64,000 bases of DNA from Clostridiales bacterium (GCA_015055725.1 SVHO01000004.1:20155-84154), one strand, 5' to 3'. Shown: positions 1-9,020, counted from the first letter of the stretch. Numbers and translations: made by a program. The notes: a model not told the origin generated them from the sequence alone.

Positions 1-143
1 ACGTATGCCGTTGAGTTTTTCAAAAACAAAACGTCAACTAAGGGGCTTAAAAATAAAATGATAAATAAATATATAACTATCATTGCCGAAAAGGCAAGTC
101 CGCCGTTTTTTTGGTTAAGCGGGAATTTTTCTTCTCTATTCAT
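1..143 (-). CDS. N-terminus of an unidentified membrane protein (partial, runs off the left edge)
   Basis: The reverse strand opens with ATG at 143 behind an AAAAGGAAA-type ribosome site and stays open to the window edge, giving 47 complete codons. A charged, Lys/Glu-rich start is followed from about residue 16 by a hydrophobic stretch (AFSAMIVIYLFIILFLSPLV), so residues 16-36 are a probable membrane helix. It begins 13 bases after the U32 stop codon and is the last visible gene of that operon. Too little is present to assign a family; multi-pass proteases or transporters are possible. Confidence 0.6.
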   Translation of the reverse strand, partial: MNREEKFPLNQKNGGLAFSAMIVIYLFIILFLSPLVDVLFLKNSTAY

Positions 144-156
144 CTATATTTCCTTT

Positions 157-2163
157 TTAATCAACTAAATAAAAGGTGCAAGTTGAAAGTTTTTTCCTTT
201 TTAATTTATAACTTTTTCCACTTTCTAAAACGTATGAAAATCCGTCTTGATACAAGCACTTATCGCAAGTTGAATTTAAGTGCGCTTTAAGTGGACAATG
301 CCTAAGCGTCATAACGGGAAAAGGCGTTTTTTCAATAACGCCACTTTCTGCAGATATAATTTTTTTGCCCGAATATTCACTTGCGCTAACTGAGTTATAT
401 ACGTTAAGTCCACCGCCTATAACTTTAACGTTAGGCAATAAAAGCGCGTAATAATTGTTTGCAACGACGCTTATTCCAGATTTAGTTATTACGTCTTGTA
501 ATAGCAAAATATCTTCTTTTAATGCAAAATTTGGTGTGTCTAAATATGCGCACTTGTTAAGTTTTTTGCATTTATCAATAAATTCTAAAAGGTTTTTAAG
601 ATTATATTGTTCGGGGGAATATATAACGTTTTTCGCACTAAATTCTTGGTCTAACTCATACACGAAATTAAAGTCAGAAAAAGCGTCTACTTTTAAATTA
701 GTTAACGCTTTTACGGGCGTTAAATTTTTGCGATATTTTTCGGTTAGCGCGCAGTAAATTTTATCAAAAACTTTACGCCTAAATGCATTTAACGCCGATT
801 TAGCCATAAAAACGTTGCCTAACTTTTCAAAAGTTAAGTGGGCAAAAAACAACTCGCTTTTAGCAAAAGTTTGTTTAAAATCTTGTTCGGTTAAAGGTTG
901 GTTTTTTGCAGGTGATAAAAGGTCACCAAAAATTTCAATTTTTTCTCCGTCAACGTTTAAGGTTGCTTTAACCTTTTGGTTTTCAACTGCAAAGATTGAA
1001 ATTTCTAAATTTCTTTTTCTCGTATACGTTAAAATCTCATTTTCACGCTTAGCATCAATTATTAAGTTAAGTTTATCCCCAACTGATAACTCGTGCGTGG
1101 TGGTTAGTTGATATCCATTATCAATTTTTTTCAAATCAAAAGCAGTTAAAGTGAGTTTTTCGCCCTTACCGTCAAACACTTTAAAGGTGGATTTTGGTGA
1201 CAACTCTCTATTTGAAGAAAAATACACTTGATTAAAATTTTTACCTTTAACAACTTTTTTAACGTTTCCGATAAAAATTCCAACGTGGTTTTGAATTTCT
1301 GAAATTATTTTGCCGTTCCCATCAAAATAACCTGCGGTATATCCGCGGTTAAAGGCTAATTTAAGATTTTCTTGATTGGGGTTTTTTCCGTCTAAAACTT
1401 TTCTATATTCCGCCGTCACAGCGCCAACGTAATAAGGTCTTCTTGCCCGACCTTCGATTTTAATCGCGTTAACGCCTGCCTTTTTAAGTTGATTAAGCCT
1501 ATCTGATAAATTAAATTCCTTAGCACTTAAAAGATATCCTTTTTTAAGCGTTTTACCACCTTTAACGAGCGAATAAGGTAGCCTGCAAAGTTGCTTGCAC
1601 TTGCCCCTGTTTCCACTTGCGTTTTGGTAATAAGAACTCATATAGCAATTACCCGAAAAAGATACGCAAAGCGCACCTTGGGCAAAATATTCAATCTCAA
1701 CGTTAGAATTCTTTTTAATGCGTTCTATTTCGTTAAGTGGCGTTTCCCTTGCCAAAACCACACGTGAAAACCCGTATTTTTCAACGGCTTTAACTCCTTC
1801 TAAATTATGCAATCCCATTTGAGTGCTTGCATGTAATTCAATTTCGGGATAGTTTTCCGAAATGATTTTTGCAAGCCCTAAATCTTGAACTATAAAAGCA
1901 TCAACGCCCAAGTTATAAGCCTTAATTAAAGTATCCACCGCAGACTGCAATTCACTATCTGAAAAAAGTATATTTATAGCCAAATGGACTTTAACGCCAA
2001 AAAGGTGCGCAAAGTCCACTGCATCAATTAAATTTTCAATGGTAAAGCCGTCTATATTATTGCGCGCATTAAAATCGTTTATTCCCAAATAAACTTCGTC
2101 TGCGCCGTGATAAACGGCCACCTTTAAACTTTCAAAATTGCCCGCAGGCGCTAAAATCTTCAT
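157..2163 (-). CDS. U32 family peptidase / RlhA-like 23S rRNA hydroxylation protein
   Basis: A 668-residue U32 protein. Family hallmarks include the HASTQMG motif near residue 111 and the FAQGALCVSFSGNC block near 160-173. The GNRGKCKQLCR block near 184-194 follows. Cys166, Cys173, Cys189 and Cys193 probably hold an iron-sulphur cluster, as proposed for U32 tRNA/rRNA hydroxylases. The long C-terminal extension with a second Cys-rich patch (HCPLKAHLNSTCDKC) and the total length fit the RlhA/YdcP subgroup, which hydroxylates a 23S rRNA cytidine, better than short U32 collagenase-type proteins. The gene lies 13 bases downstream of typA, so a shared role in ribosome maturation is plausible. The rRNA substrate is inferred from family only. 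Confidence 0.85.
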   Translation of the reverse strand: MKILAPAGNFESLKVAVYHGADEVYLGINDFNARNNIDGFTIENLIDAVDFAHLFGVKVHLAINILFSDSELQSAVDTLIKAYNLGVDAFIVQDLGLAKIISENYPEIELHASTQMGLHNLEGVKAVEKYGFSRVVLARETPLNEIERIKKNSNVEIEYFAQGALCVSFSGNCYMSSYYQNASGNRGKCKQLCRLPYSLVKGGKTLKKGYLLSAKEFNLSDRLNQLKKAGVNAIKIEGRARRPYYVGAVTAEYRKVLDGKNPNQENLKLAFNRGYTAGYFDGNGKIISEIQNHVGIFIGNVKKVVKGKNFNQVYFSSNRELSPKSTFKVFDGKGEKLTLTAFDLKKIDNGYQLTTTHELSVGDKLNLIIDAKRENEILTYTRKRNLEISIFAVENQKVKATLNVDGEKIEIFGDLLSPAKNQPLTEQDFKQTFAKSELFFAHLTFEKLGNVFMAKSALNAFRRKVFDKIYCALTEKYRKNLTPVKALTNLKVDAFSDFNFVYELDQEFSAKNVIYSPEQYNLKNLLEFIDKCKKLNKCAYLDTPNFALKEDILLLQDVITKSGISVVANNYYALLLPNVKVIGGGLNVYNSVSASEYSGKKIISAESGVIEKTPFPVMTLRHCPLKAHLNSTCDKCLYQDGFSYVLESGKSYKLKRKKLSTCTFYLVD

Positions 2164-2176
2164 TAAAAACCTTTGT

Positions 2177-4000
2177 TTATTCTAACCCTTTGGCTTTTCT
2201 TTTTAGTCTTGTTTCGGTGTCAAGCGTTTTCTTTCTAATTCTAACGTTTTTCGGTGTCACTTCAAGCATTTCGTCGTCGTTAATAAATTCCATCGCTTCT
2301 TCTAAACTCATAAGTTTTGGGGTTTCTAAACGAAGCGCGTCGTCACTACCCGATGCGCGCGTGTTAGTTAAATGCTTTTTCTTGCAAACGTTAACGCTTA
2401 TATCTTCGTTCTTAGGTGAAACGCCAACGACCATACCTTCATAAACTTGCGTGCCTGCGCCGATAAAGAGTTGTCCCCTACCTTGCGCGTTAAAAAGTCC
2501 GTAAGTGACCGCTTCGCCCGTTTCAAACGCAACCAAAGAACCCGTAGTTCTTCTTTCAATTTCGCCCTTAAATTCTTCATAGCCGTAGAATAAGGTGTTA
2601 AACACGCCTTCACCACGCGTTTCAGTTAAAAATTGACTTTTATAACCAAACAATCCCCTTGCAGGAACTTTAAATTCTAAACGGATACGGCTTCCGATAT
2701 TTTCCATTTGTAAAAGTTCGCCCTTTCTAACGCCCATGCTCGAGAAAACGCTTCCCGTTTTATCTTCAGGCACGTCAACGACAAGCCTTTCCATAGGTTC
2801 TAAAATTGTGTCGCCATCTTTTTTATACATAACTTTTGGCGCGCCCACTTGGAATTCATAACCTGCTCTACGCATTGTTTCAATGAGGATTGAAAGATGC
2901 ATTTCACCCCTACCACACACTCTATAAGAATCTGCAGAATCAGTTTCTTCAACTCTTAAAGAAACGTCTTTAAGCATTTCCTTAAATAACCTATCACGCA
3001 AATGGCGAGTGGTGACGAATTTTCCTTCCTTACCTGCAAACGGGCTGTCGTTTACCGAAAACAACATTTCAACCGTAGGCTCTGAAATTTTAACGAAAGG
3101 CACGGGTTCAACGAGTGAAGGTGAACAAATCGTGTCGCCAATAGATATGTTTTCAAGCCCACTAACGCAAACGATATCGCCTGCTTTTGCTTGCTCGGTG
3201 GCAACTCTATTTAAGCCTTCAATTTGATAAATGCTAATTAGTTTACCTTTAACTTCTTTACCCGACACGTTATAATTGCACGTTTGAACTTCTTGATTTA
3301 CTGCAATCGAGCCACGCTCAATTCTGCCTATACCAATTCTACCCACGTATTCGTTATAGTCGATAGATGAAACTAACATTTGGAAAGGACCGCAGTCGTC
3401 AACTTCTTGCGGTTCAAAATGATTTATAATGGCGTCGAATAAAGGCGTTAAATCCGTTCCTTGAACGTTGCAATCGGTGCTTGCCGTGCCCGCTCTACCC
3501 GAACAGAAAATTATTGGGCTATCAATTTGGTCGTCATTAGCGTTAAGGTCGAAAAGCAACTCTAAAATTTCATCTTGCACTTCTGAAAGCCTTGCATCAG
3601 GACGGTCAATTTTATTCACCACAATTATAAGTTTATGGTTTAATTCAAGTGCTTTTTGCATAACGAAACGCGTTTGAGGCATAGGTCCTTCACACGCGTC
3701 AACAAGCACTAAAACACCGTTTACCATTTTAAGCACGCGTTCAACTTCTCCACCGAAGTCTGCGTGTCCAGGGGTATCAACTATATTTATTTTTACGCCG
3801 TTATAAAAAGCAGAAGTGTTTTTTGCAAGTATAGTTATGCCACGTTCTCTTTCAATATCGCCCGAGTCCATAACTCTATCCATAACGTCTTGATTATCGC
3901 GGAATATTCCGCCTTGCTTTAACATTTCGTTAACGAGCGTTGTTTTGCCGTGGTCTACGTGCGCGATTATAGCAACGTTTCTTACGTCTGTTCTCTTCAA
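2177..4000 (-). CDS. typA: Ribosome-associated translational GTPase TypA/BipA
   Basis: TypA/BipA is an EF-G-like GTPase that binds the 70S ribosome and assists 50S assembly and stress adaptation. The G1 motif [10 protein letters not shown]3 [14 protein letters not shown] and G4 NKID are intact, followed by the EF-G-like domains and the TypA-specific C-terminal domain. The reading frame can be extended to an ATG at 4045, but that codon has no ribosome site and overlaps the NUDIX stop. The TTG at 4000 follows an AAAGGACGGA stretch and gives the family-typical N-terminus [11 protein letters not shown], so I start there (607 aa). It sits between the NUDIX gene and the U32 gene in one operon. Confidence 0.95.
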   Translation of the reverse strand: MKRTDVRNVAIIAHVDHGKTTLVNEMLKQGGIFRDNQDVMDRVMDSGDIERERGITILAKNTSAFYNGVKINIVDTPGHADFGGEVERVLKMVNGVLVLVDACEGPMPQTRFVMQKALELNHKLIIVVNKIDRPDARLSEVQDEILELLFDLNANDDQIDSPIIFCSGRAGTASTDCNVQGTDLTPLFDAIINHFEPQEVDDCGPFQMLVSSIDYNEYVGRIGIGRIERGSIAVNQEVQTCNYNVSGKEVKGKLISIYQIEGLNRVATEQAKAGDIVCVSGLENISIGDTICSPSLVEPVPFVKISEPTVEMLFSVNDSPFAGKEGKFVTTRHLRDRLFKEMLKDVSLRVEETDSADSYRVCGRGEMHLSILIETMRRAGYEFQVGAPKVMYKKDGDTILEPMERLVVDVPEDKTGSVFSSMGVRKGELLQMENIGSRIRLEFKVPARGLFGYKSQFLTETRGEGVFNTLFYGYEEFKGEIERRTTGSLVAFETGEAVTYGLFNAQGRGQLFIGAGTQVYEGMVVGVSPKNEDISVNVCKKKHLTNTRASGSDDALRLETPKLMSLEEAMEFINDDEMLEVTPKNVRIRKKTLDTETRLKRKAKGLE

Positions 4001-4037
4001 AATTCTGTCCGTCCTTTTTTTTATTTCAATTTTCCAC

Positions 4038-4562
4038 TTATCCATTAAGCGCGTGCATTAACGCTATAAGCGTTTTTGCATCTTTAATCTCTCCGCGCTC
4101 TATCATATCTTTAATTTTATTTTTATCAATCCAAACGGCGTCCAAAAACTCGTCTTCATCAAGGTGCGCCTTAGTTTTTTCTATTTCAACCGCTTTATAA
4201 ATTCTAATAACTTCGTTCGTGTAAGCAGGGGTTGGATACACGTCGAAAAGTTTTTCAACTCTTTTTGCTTTTACCCCGCCTTCTTCTTCAAGTTCGCGAA
4301 TAGCAGTTTGTTCAGGGTCTTCCCCAGCGTTAAGTTTACCGGCAGGGATTTCATATAAATCTTGCCCGTAAGGATAGCGAAACTGTTTGACGAGCAAAAT
4401 CTTGCCGTCTTTTTCGCACAAGATTGCGCTTCCGCCGCTGTGCTCAACGAACTCTCTAATCCCGCCTTTACCGTTTGGCAACATAACTTCGTCTTTTCTT
4501 AGATTTAGAATTTTCCCTTTATAAATAAAATTCTTTTTAAGTGTTTTTTCACGAAAGTCCAT
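4038..4562 (-). CDS. NUDIX hydrolase, ADP-ribose pyrophosphatase type
   Basis: A 174-residue NUDIX protein with a complete Nudix box, G-x5-E-x7-REUxEExGU, at residues 75-97 (ending RELEEEGGV), which binds the metal ions. The preceding FRYPYGQDLYEIPAGKL and the following DVYPTPAYTNEV resemble ADP-ribose pyrophosphatases (NudF/YqkG), which cleave ADP-ribose to AMP and ribose 5-phosphate. The start is supported by an AAAGGACG ribosome site. It overlaps the upstream unknown gene by 14 bases, so the two are translationally coupled. The exact nucleoside diphosphate substrate cannot be read from sequence. Confidence 0.9.
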   Translation of the reverse strand: MDFREKTLKKNFIYKGKILNLRKDEVMLPNGKGGIREFVEHSGGSAILCEKDGKILLVKQFRYPYGQDLYEIPAGKLNAGEDPEQTAIRELEEEGGVKAKRVEKLFDVYPTPAYTNEVIRIYKAVEIEKTKAHLDEDEFLDAVWIDKNKIKDMIERGEIKDAKTLIALMHALNG

Positions 4563-5364
4563 TAAAAACGTCCTTTATAAGTTTAGAAATTTTATTAACG
4601 CGCCCAAAAAAGATAAAGGGCTTAGATTTAACCATATATTTATACGCAACGTAAGCGTAAGTAATGGCGTCTTTATCTTCGCTTGTGATAACGTTGGCAA
4701 GCATATCGATAATTAAAATTATTTCCTCTTTAACGTCTTCTTTTAACTTGCTCGCTTTAATTTTTTGCTTGTCAACAAGTAAAAGTTCTTTAATATTTTT
4801 AACCGACGCGCCGTAAGATTTCTTTAAAAGTTCCCTTTCGCGCTGTTCTGTTTGTTCTCTTTCTTCTTTTTCACGCGCACGGCGTTCTTCTTCCTCGGTA
4901 AGCGCTTCAACAGGGTCTTGAAGTTTGCCTTCTATCACGCTATCCATAAGAATTTTAACCGAATTTTTAAATGGCTTAATCATAGCGTTGATAAACGCGT
5001 CGTACGAAGATGAACAACTGCCGTCAACGAAGAAATATTTATTCAAAAAGTCGTTAAGGTTTATGCGCTTAGCGTCAATATCTACCAAAACGTTAAAAAT
5101 AAACGCCAATAATTCGCGCGAATTAGGTGGCATAACGAACTCACCTTTATCGCTCGATAAATGTTGGCTTTTAACTAAATATTTTTTTTGCGCGCCGAAA
5201 TAATCAAAATCAGTTAAACAGTTTTGAAAAAGCGCAAGCAAGGTGTCAGAACTCGCTATTGCTTTTAAAAGGTTAGCAAGTTTAACGTCTGCTAAAATAT
5301 ATTTGCTGTCAATAAATTCATCACAACGCTCTAAAAAAAGTTGCAATTGTTCACGTTTATCCAT
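4549..5364 (-). CDS. Conserved-looking protein of unknown function with a central charged coiled coil
   Basis: I do not recognise this 271-residue protein. It has no signal peptide and no membrane helix. Residues about 1-150 are a mostly helical domain. Residues about 155-185 are an extremely charged Glu/Arg stretch (EEEERRAREKEEREQTEQRE) predicted to form a helix or coiled coil. The last 85 residues form a second helical, hydrophobic domain. The start ATG follows a GGGGAG ribosome site. It lies between a CapA-like phosphoesterase gene (16 bases upstream) and the NUDIX gene (14-base overlap), so it is a real operon member. No catalytic motif is visible. Confidence 0.8.
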   Translation of the reverse strand: MDKREQLQLFLERCDEFIDSKYILADVKLANLLKAIASSDTLLALFQNCLTDFDYFGAQKKYLVKSQHLSSDKGEFVMPPNSRELLAFIFNVLVDIDAKRINLNDFLNKYFFVDGSCSSSYDAFINAMIKPFKNSVKILMDSVIEGKLQDPVEALTEEEERRAREKEEREQTEQRERELLKKSYGASVKNIKELLLVDKQKIKASKLKEDVKEEIILIIDMLANVITSEDKDAITYAYVAYKYMVKSKPFIFFGRVNKISKLIKDVFNGLS

Positions 5365-5380
5365 TTTTTCTCCCCACGTA

Positions 5381-6493
5381 TCAAGAATTTTTTATGTATT
5401 CAACAAGGTTTTTATCAACCTTTTTATAAGCCTTAAAAGGTCTTAAAAGTATCATTTTGTAAACCCAAGCCCTTTCGCCTTTTTGGAACCTTTCTAATTT
5501 TGCCTTAAAGAACTTGCGTTTTGTGCAAGTTAAGTTCGTTTTGCCTAAGAAATTATATTTATTAAGAAGATTTTTGCTGTAATTTAGGTCGGCAAAAGGA
5601 ATAAGTCTATTATATTCTTTAGCGCAAATATTTGTAAAAATTAAATGTGGTTCACATTCCTTTACAGTCCCCGTTTGCCTATCAATTTTAATACAAAGGT
5701 TTTTCCACTTAAATCCTTCTTTATCAAAATCAATTTTAATAAGCACGCCTTTTTCCGTGTTTTTTTGCGAGCGTTGATAATCGGTGTCAAATATAAAGTT
5801 GCCCAAAGAATAGAAAACCACTTTATTGCCAAAGGTTTCATAATTTTGTGTGACGTGTGGGTGATGCCCAACAACCACGTCCGCACCGAATTTTAAATAT
5901 TTTTTATACTTTTCTCTTGCGTATGGCAACGGTATTTGTGAAAATTCTTCGCCACCGTGAACAACAACCGCGCAATAATCACACTCTTGTTTTAATTTTT
6001 CTATAATCGCTTTAATGCGCTTAAAATCTGCCCAACTAAAACACCCTGCATTATTTTCATCGGATAAAACCGACAATTCTGATGCAAGCGAAACTATGCC
6101 AACCTTCACCCCGTCTTTTTCAAGCACTAACGGTTTTGACGCTTGCTTAACGTTTAATCCTGCACCAATAGTTTGAGCACCACTTTCAGTTGCGTATCTT
6201 ATGGTCTCTTTAAGACCTTCTTCCCCACAATCCATAGAGTGATTGTTTGCAAGATTCCAAACGTTTCCGTTTATTTTTTTAAGCGTTTCAACAATTCTTG
6301 GGTGGCTAACGTGCACTAAATCTTGCACAGCGGACGTGGGTTTTAAAGTCACAGGCGCTTCAACGTTTGCCACGGTATAATTAGAATTACTCAAAAATTC
6401 AATTATTTTATCAGATAAAAGATTTTGGTTTTCATAAGCAGTATTAAAATGTTTTGAAAACGCTATATCACCCGTAAAAGCAATGCTAATCAT
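5381..6493 (-). CDS. CapA/PgsA-like calcineurin-type phosphoesterase
   Basis: This belongs to the CapA (poly-gamma-glutamate capsule, PGA_cap) group of metallophosphoesterases. Metal-binding motifs are the N-terminal FTGDIAF, NVEAPV, LANNHSMDCGEEGL, VVVHGGEEF and GHHPHVTQ. There is no signal peptide, so the protein is probably cytoplasmic, unlike capsule-anchoring CapA. An in-frame ATG at 6511 exists, but the predicted promoter at 6524-6552 would place the transcript start almost on it. The ATG at 6493, preceded by AGAGAG and giving MISIAFTGDIAF, fits the family better (370 aa). It is the first gene of the minus-strand operon. No capsule genes are adjacent, so a capsule role is not supported. 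Confidence 0.82.
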   Translation of the reverse strand: MISIAFTGDIAFSKHFNTAYENQNLLSDKIIEFLSNSNYTVANVEAPVTLKPTSAVQDLVHVSHPRIVETLKKINGNVWNLANNHSMDCGEEGLKETIRYATESGAQTIGAGLNVKQASKPLVLEKDGVKVGIVSLASELSVLSDENNAGCFSWADFKRIKAIIEKLKQECDYCAVVVHGGEEFSQIPLPYAREKYKKYLKFGADVVVGHHPHVTQNYETFGNKVVFYSLGNFIFDTDYQRSQKNTEKGVLIKIDFDKEGFKWKNLCIKIDRQTGTVKECEPHLIFTNICAKEYNRLIPFADLNYSKNLLNKYNFLGKTNLTCTKRKFFKAKLERFQKGERAWVYKMILLRPFKAYKKVDKNLVEYIKNS

Positions 6494-6523
6494 AAGAACT
6501 CTCTCTTTCACTCACTCTTATAA

Positions 6524-6552
6524 ATTATAACACACAAAACGCCTAATATAAA
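6524..6552 (-). promoter_or_regulatory. Sigma-A promoter of the CapA-like/typA operon
   Basis: On the minus strand TTTATA (6547-6552) and a perfect TATAAT (6524-6529) are separated by 17 bases. The predicted transcript start near 6517 precedes the chosen CapA-like start codon at 6493. A divergent promoter for the plus-strand gene lies about 40 bases away. Confidence 0.65.
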
Positions 6553-6592
6553 CTTTTTTTGGCATAATTTTATAAAATTTTCGGTAAAGTTC

Positions 6593-6620
6593 TTTACAAA
6601 TTGCAATTTTGTGATATAAT
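6593..6620 (+). promoter_or_regulatory. Sigma-A promoter of the DUF4364 gene
   Basis: TTTACA (6593-6598) and a perfect TATAAT (6615-6620) are separated by 16 bases. The longest open frame starts at a TTG at 6601, inside this promoter, so that start cannot be used by a transcript made here. Confidence 0.75.
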
Positions 6621-6651
6621 GTATGGACAGTATTATGGAGATTTTTGTTTT

Positions 6652-7176
6652 ATGCAGGTCAAAGGTGATTCATCACTTAACAAATTAATATTGTTATTTG
6701 TCTTTGACAAAATGGAAGTGCCGTTATCAGAAAACACGGTGCTTGATATGTGTTGCTCATCAAACAACTGGCTTGCGTATATGGATTGCCAACCGATATT
6801 AAACCAACTTCTTGACTGTGGGTGGATTTATAATATCGGAAATAGCGGTGAACCCCTTTACACAATTACGCCTGACGGGCGAATTTGTTTGGCTAACTTT
6901 TTTATCAATATCCCTGCCTCTACGCGTGAACAAATTTCGCTGTTTATTAAAAATAACCGCGCAAAATACCGTAGAAAACAAGAATGCGTTGCCGATTACT
7001 TTATGAATAAAGACGGCACTTATACGGCATATCTTAAAATTATTGAACCGGCACAACCCGTGTTAGAACTTAAATTAGTTGTTCCCAACAGACAGGTTGC
7101 AAAAGATATTTATAAAAAGTGGGGTGAAAAGGCAGGCGACGTATACAGAAACGTTTACGAAAATCTTGTTGACTAA
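6652..7176 (+). CDS. DUF4364 family protein (winged-helix-like)
   Basis: The 174-residue product resembles the DUF4364 family of Clostridia, small proteins whose N-terminal half looks like a winged-helix DNA-binding domain. Visible features are a helical N-terminus (NKLILLFVFDKMEVPLSEN), a recognition-helix-like stretch (NQLLDCGWIYNI) and a wing (YTITPDGRI), as in PadR/MarR-like folds. The start chosen is the ATG at 6652, with GGAG at 6637-6640, because the promoter overlaps the longer alternative. Function is unknown; a transcription factor role is an inference. The next gene follows by 23 bases. Confidence 0.75.
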   Translation: MQVKGDSSLNKLILLFVFDKMEVPLSENTVLDMCCSSNNWLAYMDCQPILNQLLDCGWIYNIGNSGEPLYTITPDGRICLANFFINIPASTREQISLFIKNNRAKYRRKQECVADYFMNKDGTYTAYLKIIEPAQPVLELKLVVPNRQVAKDIYKKWGEKAGDVYRNVYENLVD

Positions 7177-7199
7177 CTTAAAATTTAAGGAGAAAATTT

Positions 7200-7475
7200 A
7201 TGCAGACTTACATGACGAGAGGAACTTGTTCCAGACAAATTTTATTTGACGTGACCGAAGACTTAAAAGTTAAAAACGTTAAATTTATCGGCGGTTGCAG
7301 TGGCAACTTACAAGCGGTTGCAAGGCTTGTTGACGGAAAACACGTTGACGAAGTTATTTCAACGCTTAAAGGTATTAAGTGCAGAAGCAACACATCGTGT
7401 GGTGACCAACTTGCTATCGCGTTAGAAGAGTATAAAAACAAACTTGCAAACCCCGAAATTTATAAAAAAAAATAA
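7200..7475 (+). CDS. Stand-alone TSCPD domain protein (TIGR03905-type)
   Basis: A 91-residue protein that is essentially one TSCPD domain, a Cys-containing module otherwise found at the C-terminus of vitamin B12-dependent ribonucleotide reductases. The signature here is RSNTSCGDQLA, close to the usual TSCPDQL, with further Cys residues (GTCS, GGCSGN) that could bind metal. The start has an AAGGAG ribosome site six bases upstream. It is followed directly by a strong terminator, so it closes the short DUF4364 operon. The biochemical role of free-standing TSCPD proteins is not established. Confidence 0.85.
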   Translation: MQTYMTRGTCSRQILFDVTEDLKVKNVKFIGGCSGNLQAVARLVDGKHVDEVISTLKGIKCRSNTSCGDQLAIALEEYKNKLANPEIYKKK

Positions 7476-7480
7476 TTTAA

Positions 7481-7512
7481 GCACCCAAACGATTGGGTGC
7501 TTTACTTTTTTC
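7481..7512 (+). terminator. Rho-independent terminator after the TSCPD gene
   Basis: GCACCCAA, a four-base loop and TTGGGTGC form an 8-bp stem at 7481-7500, followed by TTTACTTTTTT. Confidence 0.9.
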
Positions 7513-7537
7513 CAAAAACTAAAATTTAAAAAAACTA

Positions 7538-7566
7538 TTGATTTTAAGCAATTTTCATAGTATAAT
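7538..7566 (+). promoter_or_regulatory. Sigma-A promoter of the cytidylate-kinase-like gene
   Basis: TTGATT (7538-7543) and TATAAT (7561-7566) are separated by 17 bases, leaving a leader of about 70 bases before the AGGAGG ribosome site. Confidence 0.75.
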
Positions 7567-7644
7567 ATAATTAAGTTGAAGAATTTCCCTATTCATTTAT
7601 GGATAAAATTTTGCGACTTTTAAGTTTTTAAGGAGGGATTTTTG

Positions 7645-8256
7645 ATGAAAATTATAACTATTAGCCGTGAATTCGGCAGTGGCGGACGTGAACTTGGTAA
7701 AAAAATTGCCGAAATTTTAGGATACGATTATTACGACCGTCAAATTATATCTACCATCGCAGAACGACACGACGTTGATGAAAATTACGTTGAATACGCC
7801 TTAAATAATCACACTTGGCAAACTATTCCACTTACCTTTCACCATTCGTTCGTTTCCCCTGCCATCTTTTCTATGCCACACGTTAAGTTCTTGAACGAGC
7901 AAAAACACGTTATCGAAGAAATTGCAAAGGCAGGAAAAAACTGCGTTATCGTTGGTAGGAATGCAGACGTTCTTTTAGAAGAATATAACCCCTTTAACAT
8001 ATTCGTATGCGCAGATATGAGCGCAAAAATTAAGCGTTGTCAAGAACGCGCTGAAGAAGGTGAAAACCTTAACGAAAAACAAATAAAGAAAAATATTTTG
8101 CGCATTGATAAAAACCGTGCGCGCACGCGTTTCTTCCTTGCCGACGGTGAATGGGGGCATAGAAAATCTTACCACCTAATCGTCAATACAACCGATTGGG
8201 ATATTGACAAACTTGCCCAAGCAGTTGCCAAAATGGTTGAACTGCACGGAGAATAA
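7645..8256 (+). CDS. Cytidylate kinase-like family protein
   Basis: A 203-residue P-loop protein of the cytidylate-kinase-like group. The N-terminus ITISREFGSGGRELGKK carries the phosphate-binding loop, in a form common to this group (SREFGSGG) rather than the classical Cmk GPAGSGKS. Further on are a helical lid and the RTRFFLADGEWG region. The start is the ATG at 7645, eight bases after a perfect AGGAGG (7631-7636), not the in-frame TTG just before it. Members are widespread in gut Clostridia. The true phosphoryl acceptor is unproven, so CMP kinase activity should not be assumed. Confidence 0.85.
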   Translation: MKIITISREFGSGGRELGKKIAEILGYDYYDRQIISTIAERHDVDENYVEYALNNHTWQTIPLTFHHSFVSPAIFSMPHVKFLNEQKHVIEEIAKAGKNCVIVGRNADVLLEEYNPFNIFVCADMSAKIKRCQERAEEGENLNEKQIKKNILRIDKNRARTRFFLADGEWGHRKSYHLIVNTTDWDIDKLAQAVAKMVELHGE

Positions 8257-8269
8257 TAAAAAATAAAAA

Positions 8270-8297
8270 TAGCCGTGTGATTTAAATCATACGGCTA
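8270..8297. other. Intergenic hairpin without a plus-strand U-tract
   Basis: TAGCCGTGTGAT and ATCATACGGCTA form a long stem around TTAA. No T-run follows on the plus strand, so it is a poor plus-strand terminator. The A-rich left flank would supply U residues on the minus strand, where there is no gene to terminate. It lies 15 bases before the trmO start codon, which lacks a ribosome site. Confidence 0.7.
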
Positions 8298-8312
8298 AAA
8301 AATTGAACTTTT

Positions 8313-9002
8313 ATGGATAACTTTACTATTAAACCTATTGGCTACGTGCAAAACGACTTTAATGAAAAATTTGGTATTCCCCGTCAAAGTGGACGCGCTC
8401 CGTCAGTTATATCTCGCATAATTTTCTATCCTGAATATAGAAATAAAGAAGCGCTAAGGTGTATAGACGGCTTTTCACATTTATGGCTTATTTTTGATTT
8501 TTCTAAGGCTCACAAAGACGGGTGGTCACCATTAGTTCGCCCACCACGCCTTGGCGGAAACAAAAAAGTGGGCGTGTTTGCAAGCCGTTCTCCCTTTCGC
8601 CCAAACCATATAGGGCTATCTTCTGTAAAATTTATCGGACGTGAAAAAACCAAAGATTACGGCACGGTTATTTTAGTTTCAGGCGCAGATTTATTAAACC
8701 AAACCCCTATTTATGACGTTAAACCTTATCTACCCTTTAGCGATTGCCACGTAGACGCAGTTGGCGGGTACGCCGATAAAGAAAAAGATTATAAATTAAA
8801 CGTAGAATTATGCAACGAAATTTATAACTTTTTACCGCAAGAAAAAATCAACGCGCTTATCGAGTGTTTATCCGACGACCCACGCCCTTCTTATCAAGAG
8901 GACGGCAAAGAATACGGCATGGCTTTTGCGAACGTTAACGTTAAATTTTGCGTTAATAACGGCACGGTAAAAGTTCTAAGTGCAAATAAAATAGAAAAAT
9001 AA
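8313..9002 (+). CDS. trmO: tRNA (N6-threonylcarbamoyladenosine37-N6)-methyltransferase TrmO
   Basis: TrmO (TsaA/YaeB) methylates t6A at position 37 of tRNA-Thr, using S-adenosylmethionine in an unusual beta-barrel fold. The 229-residue product has the N-terminal IKPIGYVQNDF and the core motif GVFASRSPFRPNHIGLS. The substrate-site segment GADLLNQTPIYDVKPYLP and the C-terminal DPRPSYQED are also present. No ribosome site is visible before the ATG; the upstream bases form a hairpin ending 15 bases earlier. It may be expressed by read-through from the cytidylate-kinase-like gene, and a bidirectional terminator follows. Confidence 0.93.
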   Translation: MDNFTIKPIGYVQNDFNEKFGIPRQSGRAPSVISRIIFYPEYRNKEALRCIDGFSHLWLIFDFSKAHKDGWSPLVRPPRLGGNKKVGVFASRSPFRPNHIGLSSVKFIGREKTKDYGTVILVSGADLLNQTPIYDVKPYLPFSDCHVDAVGGYADKEKDYKLNVELCNEIYNFLPQEKINALIECLSDDPRPSYQEDGKEYGMAFANVNVKFCVNNGTVKVLSANKIEK

Positions 9003-9020
9003 TTGTTTTATTTAAAACTA

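Noticed and set aside
6601..6651. TTG start at 6601 for the DUF4364 gene
   Set aside because: It lies between the -35 and -10 boxes of the gene's own promoter; the ATG at 6652 has a ribosome site.
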